Assembly: GCA_003999685.1 (NCBI GenBank)
Contig: CP021225.1
Coordinates: 1-64,000, forward strand
Direction of reading: 5' to 3'
Origin: Taiwanofungus camphoratus
Lineage: Eukaryota > Basidiomycota > Agaricomycetes > Polyporales > Taiwanofungaceae
DNA: 64,000 bases
The notes under the pieces are model-generated. The model was not told the DNA's origin, made no database searches, and was given only the letters and a program-made list of their open reading frames with translations. Below are positions 63,372 to 64,000 of the stretch, in pieces. Made by a program: the position numbers and the translations under genes. Within the stretch, counting starts at the first letter, position 1. Each line of letters starts with the position of its first letter.

Positions 63372-64000
63372 GACTGCGACTGTGAAAAGACAGTGAAATC
63401 ATGTAGCTTATAGGAGAGTATGCGACTCTGTCGCTCGCCTCGTCTTCGAACGACAGACTCATTTGGGTCCCGTATGGCATCATTCGAGAGATAAGCTATT
63501 TCAAACAAAATAGCAAAACATAAGTGATGATAACCACGATTGACATTCGAGACTCATGCATTAAATGACATCGAAGAGCGAAATCGAGAGCGCGCATCAA
63601 AGACGAAAGCACGCAAAAGTGGTACAATATGAAGAATAAGCTCAGATAAGCGATCGTAAACTCATGACTGGATCACGCTGGAGTGTGTATTGCACCATCA
63701 GGGGATGCACTTGCGACGGTTCGTCTCGGCGCCATCTTCAGACTCCATGATGCATGCATTGGGGACATTGTAAAAGTGCGTAGGCAGAACGATTTGTGAG
63801 TAGAAGGACACGCACGGCAAACCCCGCGTTCAGACACTGGCTCGGTGCGTCGACTACATACTTATACTCTCCGTCTCTTCCTATTCTTGTGCTTGATATT
63901 ACTTATGAGCCTTTGCCCTTCAACCTCACCGCTGACTCCTGTGCTGTATGCAACGCGCTCAAAATGCTGTAATTGTTATCATTACGTGAATCTTAGCTGG
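63372..64000. other. 5' flank of the MFS gene to window edge
   Basis: No protein recognised on either strand; probably promoter and intergenic DNA. Confidence 0.45.

Overview
The window reads as a chromosome end of a basidiomycete fungus, probably an Agaricomycete. It opens with a telomeric tract, carries about 32 kb of stacked telomere-associated repeats, and then passes into ordinary single-copy genes. Support for a basidiomycete comes from many 48-65 nt GT-AG introns, a 'macrophage activating glycoprotein'-type cell-surface gene, a basidiomycete-type Ty3/gypsy gag, and Penelope-like elements of the telomere-associated, endonuclease-less type known from fungi as Coprina. The telomere repeat is mostly the pentamer CCTAA (TTAGG on the other strand) with rare CCCTAA hexamers.

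1-24,372: a head-to-tail array of Penelope-like retroelements (PLEs). All lie with the 5' end toward the telomere and the 3' end inward, the orientation expected if the RNA is copied directly onto the 3' end of the chromosome. Two families occur. Family A has three ORF-bearing copies at 0.1-5.7, 5.7-11.3 and 17.0-22.0 kb; the first two form an almost perfect 5,610-bp duplication. Family B has one ORF-bearing copy at 11.3-17.0 kb. Solo or truncated pseudo-LTRs (pLTRs) fill 22.06-24.34 kb. Every unit abuts CCTAA repeats. Each pLTR carries a type I hammerhead ribozyme near its 3' end. The ORFs encode a reverse transcriptase of about 1,170 aa with all PLE motifs and no GIY-YIG endonuclease.

The most interesting feature is inside the ORF. 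A 64-nt GT-AG intron can either be retained, giving the full reverse transcriptase, or be spliced, giving a protein of about 345 aa with a short Lys-rich tail in another frame. Comparison of A with B indicates that both the intron (in the RT frame) and the tail (in the spliced frame) are protein-constrained. The tail contains RMSTGG, which matches histone H3 residues 8-13 with Met in place of Lys9.

24,373-32,231: older strata. A Ty3/gypsy gag on the minus strand is cut by telomere repeats at 24.37 kb. Its long LTR region extends to about 27.22 kb, where it cuts a small zinc-finger gene. Next come CpG-free DNA with 70-bp repeats, a ~310-bp satellite, another hammerhead, and a CpG-decayed pLTR. 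A second internal telomere seed at 32.21-32.23 kb caps a truncated trypsin-like protease gene. The chromosome end has therefore been lost, healed and rebuilt at least twice.

32.2-64 kb: genes in order are the protease (-), phosphatidylserine decarboxylase with C2 domains (-), macrophage-activating-glycoprotein-like protein (-), HOP2 (-), a LEU5-type mitochondrial carrier (+), a broken and an intact medium-chain reductase in tandem (+), a conserved unknown (+), aldose 1-epimerase (+), tRNA-Leu (+), a 2OG-Fe(II) dioxygenase (+), galactokinase (+) and an MFS anion transporter (-). Two Leloir-pathway genes (mutarotase, galactokinase) lie about 4 kb apart. Exon boundaries were read by eye and are approximate where not stated.
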